A stretch of DNA of 25,646 nt from IMG/VR virus record IMGVR_UViG_3300009161_000207, positions 1-25,646 of that record, one strand, 5' to 3'. The position numbers were made by a program, and so were the translations under genes. Under the pieces are notes generated by a model. The model worked only from the letters and a program-made list of their open reading frames with translations, searched no databases and had not been told where the DNA came from. The DNA comes from a virus. Positions within the stretch are counted from its first letter, which is position 1. Every line of letters starts with the position of its first letter. Positions 5,263-14,115 of this stretch are shown piece by piece.

Positions 5263-6960
5263 ATGATACAATTGGGTTTATCGGCATTTTACCATGATTC
5301 TGCAGCAGCATTGGTTATAGATGGTAAAGTTATATGTGCAATTGAAGAAGAGAAACTATCCGGTGAAAAGCATGATAGTTCTTTTCCGTTTAAAGCAATT
5401 CAATGGTGTTTAGAATATGCAAAAATAACAATTGATGAAATTGATATGGTTTGTTGGTATGAGAACCCAAACGACAAATTTGAAAGAGTTAGAGAAACAA
5501 TTGGTAAGTGGGGTGGTTTAAGATTTCCAATGAAATGGAGACAATTTTTAAAAAGATGGAATCAATCGGAAGGTAATTTAAAAGGAATATTAAAATCAAT
5601 TGGATATACAGGAGAAATTTTATATTCATTACACCATCACTCACATTTAGCACTATCTTACTATACATCACCATTTGATAAAGCAATAGGATTGTCAATT
5701 GACGGAGTAGGAGAAAGACATTCGGTATACGCTACAATGTGTGATGATAAAGGATTTCATACAATACAAACATTACAATTTCCAGATTCTTTGGGATTAG
5801 TTTATTCAGCATTCACTGCTTATTTAGGATTCAAACCAAACGAAGGTGAATATAAAGTGATGGGACTTGCTCCATATGGTGATAATCAAAAATATAATAA
5901 CACATTTGATAAGGTTGCAACCATTGGTGGCGAAATTGATGTTGTAAAAATGGATATGTCTTACTTTACATGGCATACATCGGATAACGATATGTTTAAT
6001 AATAAGTTGATTGATTTAATTGGATTTCCACCTCGTTTCAAAGATGAACCCATAGAACAACATCATAAAGATTTAGCTGCTTCATTACAAAGATGGTATG
6101 AAAGTGCATTATATTTTATTATCAATAGAATCACTAATACATGGGAATGTGAAAATTTAATATTAGGGGGCGGGTGTGCTTATAATGGAACTGCAAATGG
6201 TAAAATTAAAACATCTACATCAATCAAAAATGTATGGATACCATTTGCTCCATCAGATGCTGGTTCTGCAATTGGTGCATGTCTATATCATTATCATCAA
6301 ACATTCGGCAATCCAAAAGTAAAAGGTGGTGATAATCAATCTCCATATTTAGGTGAAGAGTGGAGTAGTCCTGAATTACTTAAAATTATATTACAAAATC
6401 ATAGAAGTAAAGTTATAATGCATGATACACATCAGACACTATGTAAAGAAGTTGCAAAGTTAATTGAACAGGGTAATATTATAGGTTGGTTTCAAGGTAG
6501 AACTGAATTTGGTGCAAGAGCATTAGGTAATCGTTCTATATTGGGTAATCCACATTTATCAGACATTAGAGATAGAATTAATAAGGTTGTCAAAAAGAGA
6601 GAAATGTTTAGACCATTTGCTCCAACGGTTACAATAGAAGATTATCAAACGTATTTTCTATCAGAAGAAGAAGTTCCATACATGAATCAAGTTGTCAAAG
6701 TTAAAAAGGATGTAAATATTCCGTCAGTAACTCATATTGACAATTCTGCAAGGATACAGACACTTAAAAGAGAGGATAACCCACTTTACTACGACTTACT
6801 TAAAGCATTCGAAAAACTAACAGGAACACCCATTCTATTGAATACATCTTTTAACTTAAAAGACCACACAATGACAAATGACCCACAAAAAGCAATTTGG
6901 ACATTTCATAATTGTGATATGGATTATTTAGTATTGGGTAAATTTTTGATAAGTAAATAA
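5263..6960 (+). CDS. Carbamoyltransferase of the NodU/CmcH/TobZ family
   Basis: The 565-residue length and both domains fit this family. In the N-terminal Kae1/ASKHA-like domain, G-L-S-A-F-Y-H-D-S-A-A-A is at 5-16, the metal-binding H124-H125-H126-S-H128 at 124-128, a second strand with L-S-I-D-G-V-G-E follows, and L-G-G-G-C-A-Y-N is near 302-309. In the C-terminal domain, G-R-T-E-F-G-A-R-A-L-G-N-R-S lies at 412-425. These enzymes use carbamoyl phosphate and ATP to form carbamoyladenylate and transfer the carbamoyl group to a hydroxyl. Bacterial members modify Nod factors, cephalosporins and tobramycin. Phage members have been linked to conversion of 5-hydroxymethylcytosine in DNA to the carbamoyloxymethyl form (MetaGPA work). 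No hydroxymethylase gene is in this window. It directly follows the late sigma gene and is likely co-transcribed with it. Confidence 0.93.
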   Translation: MIQLGLSAFYHDSAAALVIDGKVICAIEEEKLSGEKHDSSFPFKAIQWCLEYAKITIDEIDMVCWYENPNDKFERVRETIGKWGGLRFPMKWRQFLKRWNQSEGNLKGILKSIGYTGEILYSLHHHSHLALSYYTSPFDKAIGLSIDGVGERHSVYATMCDDKGFHTIQTLQFPDSLGLVYSAFTAYLGFKPNEGEYKVMGLAPYGDNQKYNNTFDKVATIGGEIDVVKMDMSYFTWHTSDNDMFNNKLIDLIGFPPRFKDEPIEQHHKDLAASLQRWYESALYFIINRITNTWECENLILGGGCAYNGTANGKIKTSTSIKNVWIPFAPSDAGSAIGACLYHYHQTFGNPKVKGGDNQSPYLGEEWSSPELLKIILQNHRSKVIMHDTHQTLCKEVAKLIEQGNIIGWFQGRTEFGARALGNRSILGNPHLSDIRDRINKVVKKREMFRPFAPTVTIEDYQTYFLSEEEVPYMNQVVKVKKDVNIPSVTHIDNSARIQTLKREDNPLYYDLLKAFEKLTGTPILLNTSFNLKDHTMTNDPQKAIWTFHNCDMDYLVLGKFLISK

Positions 6961-6983
6961 TTATTAGTACATAAACATATAAA

Positions 6984-7388
6984 ATGGCAAACGAATTTCA
7001 ATTATTTGATGGTAAAAATTTATCATCATTATTTAAGGATATATACGAAAATCAACAAAACAAAAAGAAAAATATTTCCGAATTGATTGAATCCCTTCGT
7101 AAATTAATTAAAAATGTAGGAGAAGCCACTGTGATTGCGCCTATCATAAAAGATTTGATTGAGGTATCAGTTAAAAACGATGACCATTTAATTAAACTTG
7201 CAACAATAGGACAAAGATTGGCAGCTGCAGAAGCTAAAGGCATTGGAGAAGATGGTTGGTTAAGTGAAAACGAAAAGGCCCAATTACTTGCAGATATGGA
7301 AGATACCATTAATGCAGTTGAAGAAAAGTCCAAAGAACGAATGGTTGATTTGGAAATTGAAATTGAAGAAATTAAAACTAAATTATAA
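6984..7388 (+). CDS. Conserved-looking helical phage protein, unknown function
   Basis: This 134-residue, nearly all-helical protein has F-D-G-K-N-L-S-S-L-F near the N-terminus, a central segment (about 45-85) with regular hydrophobic spacing, and an acidic coiled-coil tail (about 100-134). I recall similar proteins beside baseplate genes in uncultured T4-like phages, but no function. Its TAA stop at 7386-7388 is immediately followed by the ATG of the gp5-like hub gene. This suggests co-translation and a role in tail or baseplate assembly, for example as a chaperone or minor component. That role is inferred from position alone. Confidence 0.7.
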   Translation: MANEFQLFDGKNLSSLFKDIYENQQNKKKNISELIESLRKLIKNVGEATVIAPIIKDLIEVSVKNDDHLIKLATIGQRLAAAEAKGIGEDGWLSENEKAQLLADMEDTINAVEEKSKERMVDLEIEIEEIKTKL

Positions 7389-8660
7389 ATGTACGATAAT
7401 ATAACTACAAACTCCGAATTCACCGGTGATAGTGGTAATGATATGAATATATTTCTAGCTAATGTTAGAAAAGTGTATACAAAAATTCAAGAAATAAAAG
7501 ATGATAAACTTGAATATAATATTACTGCAAGTGTAATTTATAATGAAAATAAATATAAAGACAAAGACCCTGATGTTAGATTTTTAGGTGCCATTCAATT
7601 TCAAAGAGAACATTCAATTTATTTAGAAGATTATGCTATTCCGTTTGATAAAAACAATATGACATATCCAATAGTAGGAGAAACTGTTCTAATTTTAGAT
7701 ATAGGTAAACAACACTTTTGGTTACCATTTTCTAATACACAATATCCCAATTATAGAGAAGATTTAAAAACTACAATAGCAAGTCAAGCAGTAGAGTATG
7801 TGGGTTCTTCACAATCAAACAAAAATTATAAAGAGTCGGCCGCAACAGGTATACCTGAAAAATCGGATGCTGGTAAGCAAAAAAATAAAAGAGAATATAA
7901 AGTAAATGAAAAAATACATTTCTTACAACCTAGAAACGGTGATACATTTATAACAGGTAGAGTTGGTAATACTATTCGATTTTCAGAATTTTTTTTAACT
8001 GAAGATGGTAAAACTTCTTCGCCTGGTATATTCATTCGTAATAAACAAAACCCAAGTTTAAATAGTAAAAAATTAGGTGAATTAATTGATGAAGATATTA
8101 ATAAAGATGGGACATCTATTTATTTAACATCTGGAAAAATAAAAGTTCCATTTAAAGAAACGATATCTAAATCAAAAACAGCATTTTCAGGATACCCATC
8201 ATCTGGCAATTTAACAGGTGACCAATTAATTGTCAATTCCGATAGAATTATTTTATCAGCAAAAGCAAGTGAATTTATTATATTTGGTAAAGGAAATACC
8301 GGAATAATAACGGATGGTGTTTGTTCAATAGATGCTGCAAGTGCGGTATATCAGCATTCGGATGGAGACATTACTTTACATACCGGAACTAAAATATATC
8401 TAAATACGGAGGGTAGTGGCCAAGTATATTTGGGAAGTGATAGTGGTGTAGGTGATGCAGGTGCGGATGTTCAACAAATGGTATTAGGTGGAGAATTGGT
8501 TGATGTATTAACTTCATTAATAGATTTAATTACAAATCAAGTATTTTATACACCTGCAGGCCCCTCTGCTATTGGGCCGGTTAATACGCCAGGATTTAAA
8601 GAATTACAAGGAAAATTAGATGTTATTTTATCTGCAAGAAATTTCTTAAGTAAAAGTTAA
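7389..8660 (+). CDS. 5: Baseplate hub / tail spike protein, gp5-like (OB-fold and beta-helix)
   Basis: The 423-residue protein has an N-terminal region (about 55-125) with V-R-F-L-G-A-I-Q-F-Q-R and Y-P-I-V-G-E-T-V-L-I-L, the style of the OB-fold of T4 gp5 and related spike proteins. A Lys/Asp-rich linker follows. The C-terminal part has D-R-I-I-L-S-A-K-A, then short strands such as G-D-I-T-L-H-T-G-T-K-I-Y-L, as in intertwined beta-helix spikes. No lysozyme domain can be seen between OB-fold and spike, unlike T4 gp5; many marine T4-like phages also lack it. Three copies would form the central needle that pierces the outer membrane. The start abuts the preceding stop with no spacer, and the next gene is 5 bases downstream. 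Confidence 0.72.
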   Translation: MYDNITTNSEFTGDSGNDMNIFLANVRKVYTKIQEIKDDKLEYNITASVIYNENKYKDKDPDVRFLGAIQFQREHSIYLEDYAIPFDKNNMTYPIVGETVLILDIGKQHFWLPFSNTQYPNYREDLKTTIASQAVEYVGSSQSNKNYKESAATGIPEKSDAGKQKNKREYKVNEKIHFLQPRNGDTFITGRVGNTIRFSEFFLTEDGKTSSPGIFIRNKQNPSLNSKKLGELIDEDINKDGTSIYLTSGKIKVPFKETISKSKTAFSGYPSSGNLTGDQLIVNSDRIILSAKASEFIIFGKGNTGIITDGVCSIDAASAVYQHSDGDITLHTGTKIYLNTEGSGQVYLGSDSGVGDAGADVQQMVLGGELVDVLTSLIDLITNQVFYTPAGPSAIGPVNTPGFKELQGKLDVILSARNFLSKS

Positions 8661-8665
8661 TTCAA

Positions 8666-10042
8666 ATGGTCTACATTCCTATAACAAGTCGTCATGGAGC
8701 GGAACAACAAACATTAACTCGAAAACAAGAGAAAGCGCAAAACGACGCCAAAAAGAAAGAATTTAAAAAAACCGAAGCTCAAAAAGAAACCAAAGCTACT
8801 AGAAAAAAAGCAATGGCAGACGCAGCTGATAAAAAGAAAAAACAAATAGAGGCCTCTGGTAGTTGGGGACAGTTTTATTTTAATATGAGAACTTTTTTGA
8901 CAAAAGACAATCCAAGTCAATTATTTGGAATTGAAGGAGATACGTTAAATAAAGCAACAAAAGCTTTTAAAAGTTATCAAAATTTTATAAAAAGGAAAAG
9001 AGCAATAACATACGATAGACGGAGTGGTAAAGTGGCTCTTGATTTTAAAATAGGGGTTAAATTATTAAAAAAACAAGCTAAAGAAATAGCGGAGGGGTCG
9101 GCCGAAAAAGAAAATACAAAAAGAGATTCCGGAGCAGAACATGTATTAAATTATTTAGAAACTGCAGAATGGGTTGAAACTTTTTTATCAGAATATGAAT
9201 ATGTTATTGTATCAGGCTGGTGTGCTTTTCCTGGATTTTTACATGTTGAGCAGGCGGGTTTTAAATCTACAAACTTTGTAGAAACAAAAACAAGCAACGT
9301 ATTTGGAGAAAAAAATATATTCGGGGGCCAGAAAAAACGAAGAACATTCAAATTTAAGAAAAAATCAATTGCAAGTTTAATAAATTATGGATTAAATGAA
9401 GCAAATCAAGCTTTAGCTAGTTTAATGATTGATTCCATTAAATATGACCCAAAGGGCGATTTGATGCAAAAAGTTGCACTTATTATAATGGGTTGGTGGG
9501 CATTTAGACAACTCAATAGAGATGATACACCCATTTTTGCAACACCTCCCGCTTTAAGAACTCCTGGAGATAGAACCATTATGGGTTTTGCTATTTTTCC
9601 TGGAGTTTTTATACCCGTTCCTTTGTTACCAAGCGGAACAGTTGACCAATGGTTACTTAGTTTTATAGTAAATGCAAATCTACATCTATTAACAATTGTT
9701 GGAGCAACGATAACATTTCATAAAACATCATTGACAGGTATACCTATCCCAGCTATGGTGACACCTTGGTTTGGTTATATAACAAAACCATTTGCAGTAC
9801 CTGTAATAAATCCATTTAGTAAACCACTTAAAGAAATGTTACAAAACCCTAAAGAATTACTTGCAGAAGTAAAAGAGAATTTAATTGATTTTGGTGCAGG
9901 AAAATTAATAGAAGGAACAGTTGAATCAATTAAAGAAAGAGGGGTAGTGGGGTCAATCGATGCTGCAGGACAGGCAATATCGGCTGGGGCAACCGCAACT
10001 AAACAAATAGCTACCGATGCTATAAATAGAGTAGGTGGGTAA
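8666..10042 (+). CDS. Putative tail/virion protein, 458 aa, unknown
   Basis: I do not recognise this protein. Residues 1-65 are very Lys/Ala/Glu-rich and likely a single charged helix. Residues 65-150 are mixed helical. A central domain (about 160-240) contains several aromatic residues and a Cys. Residues 270-370 are strikingly hydrophobic, with several segments (V-A-L-I-I-M-G-W-W-A-F; M-G-F-A-I-F-P-G-V-F-I-P-V-P-L-L) that could be membrane spans or a buried virion core. The last 60 residues are Ala/Gly-rich helix. It lies between the hub/spike gene and gp25, where hub or tail-tip proteins would be expected. A protein injected through the host membrane would also fit the hydrophobic stretch. 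Both ideas rest on position and composition only. Confidence 0.7.
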   Translation: MVYIPITSRHGAEQQTLTRKQEKAQNDAKKKEFKKTEAQKETKATRKKAMADAADKKKKQIEASGSWGQFYFNMRTFLTKDNPSQLFGIEGDTLNKATKAFKSYQNFIKRKRAITYDRRSGKVALDFKIGVKLLKKQAKEIAEGSAEKENTKRDSGAEHVLNYLETAEWVETFLSEYEYVIVSGWCAFPGFLHVEQAGFKSTNFVETKTSNVFGEKNIFGGQKKRRTFKFKKKSIASLINYGLNEANQALASLMIDSIKYDPKGDLMQKVALIIMGWWAFRQLNRDDTPIFATPPALRTPGDRTIMGFAIFPGVFIPVPLLPSGTVDQWLLSFIVNANLHLLTIVGATITFHKTSLTGIPIPAMVTPWFGYITKPFAVPVINPFSKPLKEMLQNPKELLAEVKENLIDFGAGKLIEGTVESIKERGVVGSIDAAGQAISAGATATKQIATDAINRVGG

Positions 10043-10056
10043 TTTTTTAACTTTAG

Positions 10057-10065
10057 ATATTTATT
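10057..10065 (+). promoter_or_regulatory. Variant ATATTTATT motif upstream of the baseplate wedge genes
   Basis: This is a one-base variant (last base T) of the 9-mer found in five other gaps. It lies in the 48-bp gap before the gene at 10091, with 25 bases from motif to ATG, the most promoter-like spacing of the set. It would start the transcript carrying gp25 and gp6. TTTAG and CTAAA flank it as a short inverted repeat. Confidence 0.4.
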
Positions 10066-10090
10066 ACTAAACATATACAAAACAATTATT

Positions 10091-10594
10091 ATGAAATCAG
10101 AAATTTTACTAACTTTAATTAAAGAAGTTGTTAAAAACGAAGTTAAGTTACAAGTAAAAGAAGAACTTGTTAAACTTATCAAATCTGGTGCAGTTACATT
10201 AAACTCACAAAAAAAATCATCTACTCCATCATTGAGAGAGATGACGGAAGTTACTTCTACACCGGTTAAAAGACAACAACCGATTCAACAAACACAAAGA
10301 CCACAAAAAGAATTTACTAAAAATGCTATGTTGAATGAAGTATTAAACCAAACCCAACCATTTACTTCTGCAGAAAGAGTAGAAGGTGGCCAGAGTGGCG
10401 GTAGTAGTGTATTAGATATGATTAAACCACAACAAACAATGGAAGAAGATTGGGAAACAATGGATTATAGAGAGGGTATTCAAATTCCTCAAAATATTCC
10501 GCAACAATTTGAATCAACAGGTGATGGTTTACAAGATGCTACAATAAAAGCATTGACAAGAGATTATAGTGAATTAGTAAAAAGATTTAAATAA
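10091..10594 (+). CDS. Gln/Pro-rich small protein in the baseplate cluster, unknown
   Basis: The 167-residue protein has an amphipathic N-terminal helix (about 2-34, alternating L/I/V and K/E). A Gln/Thr/Pro-rich, probably disordered stretch (about 40-85) follows, then an acidic segment with W-E-T-M-D-Y-R-E-G, and a C-terminal helix ending K-R-F-K. Disordered proteins with helical ends are typical of assembly factors or connectors. It lies 3 bases upstream of the gp25 gene, so it is probably translated with it. No homologue is recognised and any baseplate role is inferred from position. Confidence 0.7.
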   Translation: MKSEILLTLIKEVVKNEVKLQVKEELVKLIKSGAVTLNSQKKSSTPSLREMTEVTSTPVKRQQPIQQTQRPQKEFTKNAMLNEVLNQTQPFTSAERVEGGQSGGSSVLDMIKPQQTMEEDWETMDYREGIQIPQNIPQQFESTGDGLQDATIKALTRDYSELVKRFK

Positions 10595-10597
10595 TAA

Positions 10598-11032
10598 ATG
10601 GCAATTGATTTAGGTAAAATACCCGTTAAAGACTTAGTTCAAAATGAAAGTAAAGCTCTAAGTATTGGATTTTCTAATTCCAATGCTGATGGTGTATTTC
10701 AAAAAAATTATACAACCAAAAAACAACTTGCAGAAAATATTAAAAATCTTATTTTAACAAAAAAAGGTGAAAGAATTATGAATCCTCTTTTTGGTTGCGA
10801 TGTTCATAGGGTTTTATTTGAACCATTTATTCCTGGCCAAATAGAAACTAAAATTCAAAACTCAATTGAACAAGCGGTTAATTATTGGATACCTGAAGTT
10901 AATATTGAAGAAATTGTTTTTGATTTTGATGATAAGGATATTGATAATCATTTAATTAATTTAAATGTAGTATTTTCATTGGTAATTAATCCTGATATAA
11001 CGGACAGTATTCAGGTAACAATAAAAGAATAA
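10598..11032 (+). CDS. 25: Baseplate wedge protein gp25-like (GPW/gp25 family)
   Basis: At 144 aa this is close to T4 gp25 (132 aa). The family signature is clear at about 51-76: L-I-L-T-K-K-G-E-R-I-M-N-P-L-F-G-C followed by L-F-E-P. An amphipathic helix (about 82-98) and a C-terminal pair of strands (V-F-D-F and N-L-N-V-V-F-S-L) complete the lysozyme-like fold without catalytic function. In contractile tails this protein joins the wedge to the sheath and starts sheath assembly. It sits 7 bases before the gp6 gene, the usual partner. Confidence 0.92.
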   Translation: MAIDLGKIPVKDLVQNESKALSIGFSNSNADGVFQKNYTTKKQLAENIKNLILTKKGERIMNPLFGCDVHRVLFEPFIPGQIETKIQNSIEQAVNYWIPEVNIEEIVFDFDDKDIDNHLINLNVVFSLVINPDITDSIQVTIKE

Positions 11033-11039
11033 TAAAAAA

Positions 11040-13058
11040 ATGGCAATTAAACCTTTAAATAAATCTTGGGGAACCGGTAAAGATATAAACTATATTGGTA
11101 AAGATTTTTCGGCATTTAAACAAAATTTGGTAAATTTTACTCAAACATATTTTCCAGATAGTTATGCTGATTTTTCCGAAGCTTCACCTGGTACCATCTT
11201 TATTGATATGGCATCTTATGTTGGTGATGTTCTTTCCTTTTATCAAGACACCCAATTAAAAGAATCAATGTTAGCAAATGCTACCGAACGTAAAAACGTT
11301 ATAGCACTTGCACAAACAATGGGGTATAAACCAAAATTAACATCACCTGCAACTACAACTATTAAAGTTTATCAAATCGTCCCATCATTGGGGTCAGCTG
11401 GTAATTACGCGCCCGATTCTAAATTCTATTTAAAAGTAAAGGAAGGAATGGAAATAAAATCCAATAACAATTCCAATATTATATTTAGAACAACAGATTC
11501 GGTAGATTTTGAAAATGAAATAGATAGAGAAATTAATGTATACGAACGAGATGCAACAGGAGTTCCCACACAATATCTAATTAGTAAATTAGTAAAAGCT
11601 ATATCTGCAAATGAGGTCTCTACTACATTTATGATGGGTGGTGATGTAGATTATCCAACCATAACATTGACGGATACTAATATTATTCATATAGTTTCCG
11701 TAACCGATGGTAATAATAACAAATATTATGAAGTTCCATATTTGGCACAGGAAAGTATATTTGTTGAACAACCTAATATGGAATATAATGGTGCACTATA
11801 TACATCATCTTCAATAGTTCCTTATATTTTAGAAGTTCAAAAAGTTCCTAGAAGATATTCGGTAAAATTGAATGCAAATAATACAACGGATTTACAATTT
11901 GGTAGTGGTGATATCACAATGAATGATGAAATTATATTACCAAATACAAAAAATGTAGGATTAGGATTGGCCAATTCTATCAATAGATTAAATCAAGGAA
12001 TAGACCCTTCAAATTTTTTAAAAACAAATACATTTGGTATTGCACCTACAAATACAACATTAACTGTGAAGTATTTGGTCGGCGGTGGAATTAACTCGAA
12101 TATAAATACAGGTGATTTAACCAACATTACCAGATTAGAATACGAAGAAGATTTATTATCTTTGAATGACGATAATTTGAGAATATACAACCAAATTAAA
12201 ACAACATTAGCAGTTGAAAACATTGAACCTGCAGTGGGTGGAAGGGGTGCAGAAAGTATTGAAGAAATTAGACAAAATGCATTAGCAACATTTGGTTCTC
12301 AAAATAGAGCAGTAACCAGACAAGATTATGTTGTAAGAGCATTATCAATGCCAGCTAGATATGGTAGTGTTGCAAAAGTATATGTAAGTCCTGATGGTGA
12401 AATAGATAATAATTCACCAGCTTCTATATTAGCAAGTCCCAACAATATAGCTGAATTTACAAATTTAGTAGATTCTATGAAAGGTATGGCTAAATCAGAA
12501 ATTCAAAAAGAATTAGTTAAATACTTAACACAAAAAAAGAGTGCAATTGCAGAGGTTAATAACCCATTTGCAATTAATATGTATGTTTTAGGATATAATA
12601 GTGATAAAAAATTAACACAATTAAATCAAGCAATCAAACAAAATCTTAAAACCTATTTAGGTGAATATAGAATGATTACCGACGCAGTTAATATGATTGA
12701 TGGGTTTATAGTTAACATCGGTTGTGATTTTGAAATAATTGTTTATTCAAATTATAATAAAAGAGAAGTTCTTACATCTTGTTTAGCAGAAGTTCAATCT
12801 TATTTCGATATAGATAATTGGACATTTAATAAACCAATAAACATTTCCGAAATAGAATTATTACTTGCAAATATAGAAGGGGTTATGAGTGTTCCATCGG
12901 TTAAAATTCATAACCTGTGTGCGGGTGACGGAGAATATTCACCAAATAGATACAATATGGATGAAGCAACTAAAGGTAAGATTGTCTATCCTTCTTTAGA
13001 CCCATGTATATTCGAAGTAAAATTTCCTAACAAAGACATAAAAGGGAGGGCATTATAA
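11040..13058 (+). CDS. 6: Baseplate wedge protein gp6-like (baseplate J family)
   Basis: The 672-residue length is very near T4 gp6 (660 aa). The N-terminal block D-F-S-E-A-S-P-G-T-I-F-I-D-M (44-57) and Y-V-G-D-V-L-S-F-Y-Q-D (60-70) is the conserved helix-rich start of gp6/J proteins. R-A-V-T-R-Q-D-Y (423-430) is the conserved baseplate_J motif. Gp6 dimers form the inner ring that holds the wedges together. The extreme C-terminus with two cysteines (N-L-C-A-G-D-G; D-P-C-I-F-E-V) resembles marine T4-like versions. The stop TAA shares its last base with the ATG of the next gene (TAATG at 13056-13060). Confidence 0.93.
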   Translation: MAIKPLNKSWGTGKDINYIGKDFSAFKQNLVNFTQTYFPDSYADFSEASPGTIFIDMASYVGDVLSFYQDTQLKESMLANATERKNVIALAQTMGYKPKLTSPATTTIKVYQIVPSLGSAGNYAPDSKFYLKVKEGMEIKSNNNSNIIFRTTDSVDFENEIDREINVYERDATGVPTQYLISKLVKAISANEVSTTFMMGGDVDYPTITLTDTNIIHIVSVTDGNNNKYYEVPYLAQESIFVEQPNMEYNGALYTSSSIVPYILEVQKVPRRYSVKLNANNTTDLQFGSGDITMNDEIILPNTKNVGLGLANSINRLNQGIDPSNFLKTNTFGIAPTNTTLTVKYLVGGGINSNINTGDLTNITRLEYEEDLLSLNDDNLRIYNQIKTTLAVENIEPAVGGRGAESIEEIRQNALATFGSQNRAVTRQDYVVRALSMPARYGSVAKVYVSPDGEIDNNSPASILASPNNIAEFTNLVDSMKGMAKSEIQKELVKYLTQKKSAIAEVNNPFAINMYVLGYNSDKKLTQLNQAIKQNLKTYLGEYRMITDAVNMIDGFIVNIGCDFEIIVYSNYNKREVLTSCLAEVQSYFDIDNWTFNKPINISEIELLLANIEGVMSVPSVKIHNLCAGDGEYSPNRYNMDEATKGKIVYPSLDPCIFEVKFPNKDIKGRAL

Positions 13059-14113
13059 TGCATAAATTATACACATCATCATTTGACGCTAGTATTTACT
13101 TACAACAACCTGAACAAAATGCAGGTAGAGATGAGATATTAGAAGTAGGTAAACTTTATTATGGTTCTACAAAAGATTTAGCCAGAACATTAATTAAATT
13201 TGATGTTTCAAATTTGCAAACAGGCAGTGGATGGAAAACTTATTTAAATTTAAAAGCTGCCGGTTCGGAAGAAATTCCATTGGAGTATACAATTTATGCA
13301 AATGCGGTTTCTCAGAGTTGGACAATGGGGACTGGTACTAAATTTGATAATATAACATCGGATGGTATTAGTTGGAAATATAGAAATGGTGTAAATAGTT
13401 GGCAGGATAACACAACGGCAGGAACAGCAATATTTACTGCAGGAACAACGGGTTCAGCAAACGCCGAAGGTGGTACTTGGTATACGGCATCAATGGCATC
13501 TCAATCATTTAATTATCAAAGTGATGATATTAAAATGGATGTTACAAACATAGTCCATAGATGGGTTAGTGGTTCTTTACCAAATAACGGATTCATTATT
13601 CATCATAATTTTATAACCGAAGAAGATACCATAGATTATGGTTTACTTAAATTCTTTTCAAAAGAAACACACACCATATATGAACCAACATTAGAAGTGG
13701 TTTGGGATGATAGTTCATTTGCACCAACAGGTTCAATAACGGCAATGCCAGTAGATAATTTTAAAGTCACAATTACTAATTTAAAATCAAAATATAATTC
13801 AAATACTAAAACAAAAATTAAAGTTAGAGGTAGAGAATTGTTTCCTATAAAAGATTTTGCAGACACTTTTAATTATAGTGATATTAAGTATTTACCACAA
13901 GCATCGTATTATCAGTTAGAAGATTATTTAACCGAAGAAATTATTTTTCCGTTTGGTAATTATACAAAATTAAGTTGTGATTCAAATGGTAGTTATTTTG
14001 TATTAGATTTACAATCTTTACCAATTGATAGAATTTATAAATTAAAATTAAAAGTTGTAATAGATAATATAGATTATGTATTTGACGAAAAATATACATT
14101 TCAAATAGTTTAA
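13058..14113 (+). CDS. DNRLRE-like beta-rich tail/baseplate protein
   Basis: The first ~200 of 351 residues follow the DNRLRE-type pattern: S-F-D-A-S-I-Y at 8-14, then a beta strand with G-x-x-x-x-L-A-R-T-L-I-K-F-D-V-S, and later D-V-T-N-I-V-H-R-W-V-S-G with N-N-G-F-I-I-H. These jelly-roll-like domains occur in surface and secreted proteins and in some tail fibres. The C-terminal part (about 225-351) is another beta domain with K-V-T-I-T-N-L and K-V-R-G-R-E-L-F, perhaps Ig-like. It overlaps gp6 by one base (TAATG), which fits translational coupling and a stoichiometric baseplate role. It occupies the place of gp7/gp8 in T4-like order but does not resemble them. GGGAGGG at 13044-13050 is the only SD-like run near a start in the window. 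Confidence 0.72.
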   Translation: MHKLYTSSFDASIYLQQPEQNAGRDEILEVGKLYYGSTKDLARTLIKFDVSNLQTGSGWKTYLNLKAAGSEEIPLEYTIYANAVSQSWTMGTGTKFDNITSDGISWKYRNGVNSWQDNTTAGTAIFTAGTTGSANAEGGTWYTASMASQSFNYQSDDIKMDVTNIVHRWVSGSLPNNGFIIHHNFITEEDTIDYGLLKFFSKETHTIYEPTLEVVWDDSSFAPTGSITAMPVDNFKVTITNLKSKYNSNTKTKIKVRGRELFPIKDFADTFNYSDIKYLPQASYYQLEDYLTEEIIFPFGNYTKLSCDSNGSYFVLDLQSLPIDRIYKLKLKVVIDNIDYVFDEKYTFQIV

Positions 14114-14115
14114 CA

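Noticed and set aside
13044-13050. GGGAGGG as a Shine-Dalgarno for the gene at 13058
   Set aside because: It encodes the Lys-Gly-Arg end of gp6 and no other gene in the window has such a site, so it is more likely coding chance, though coupling cannot be excluded.
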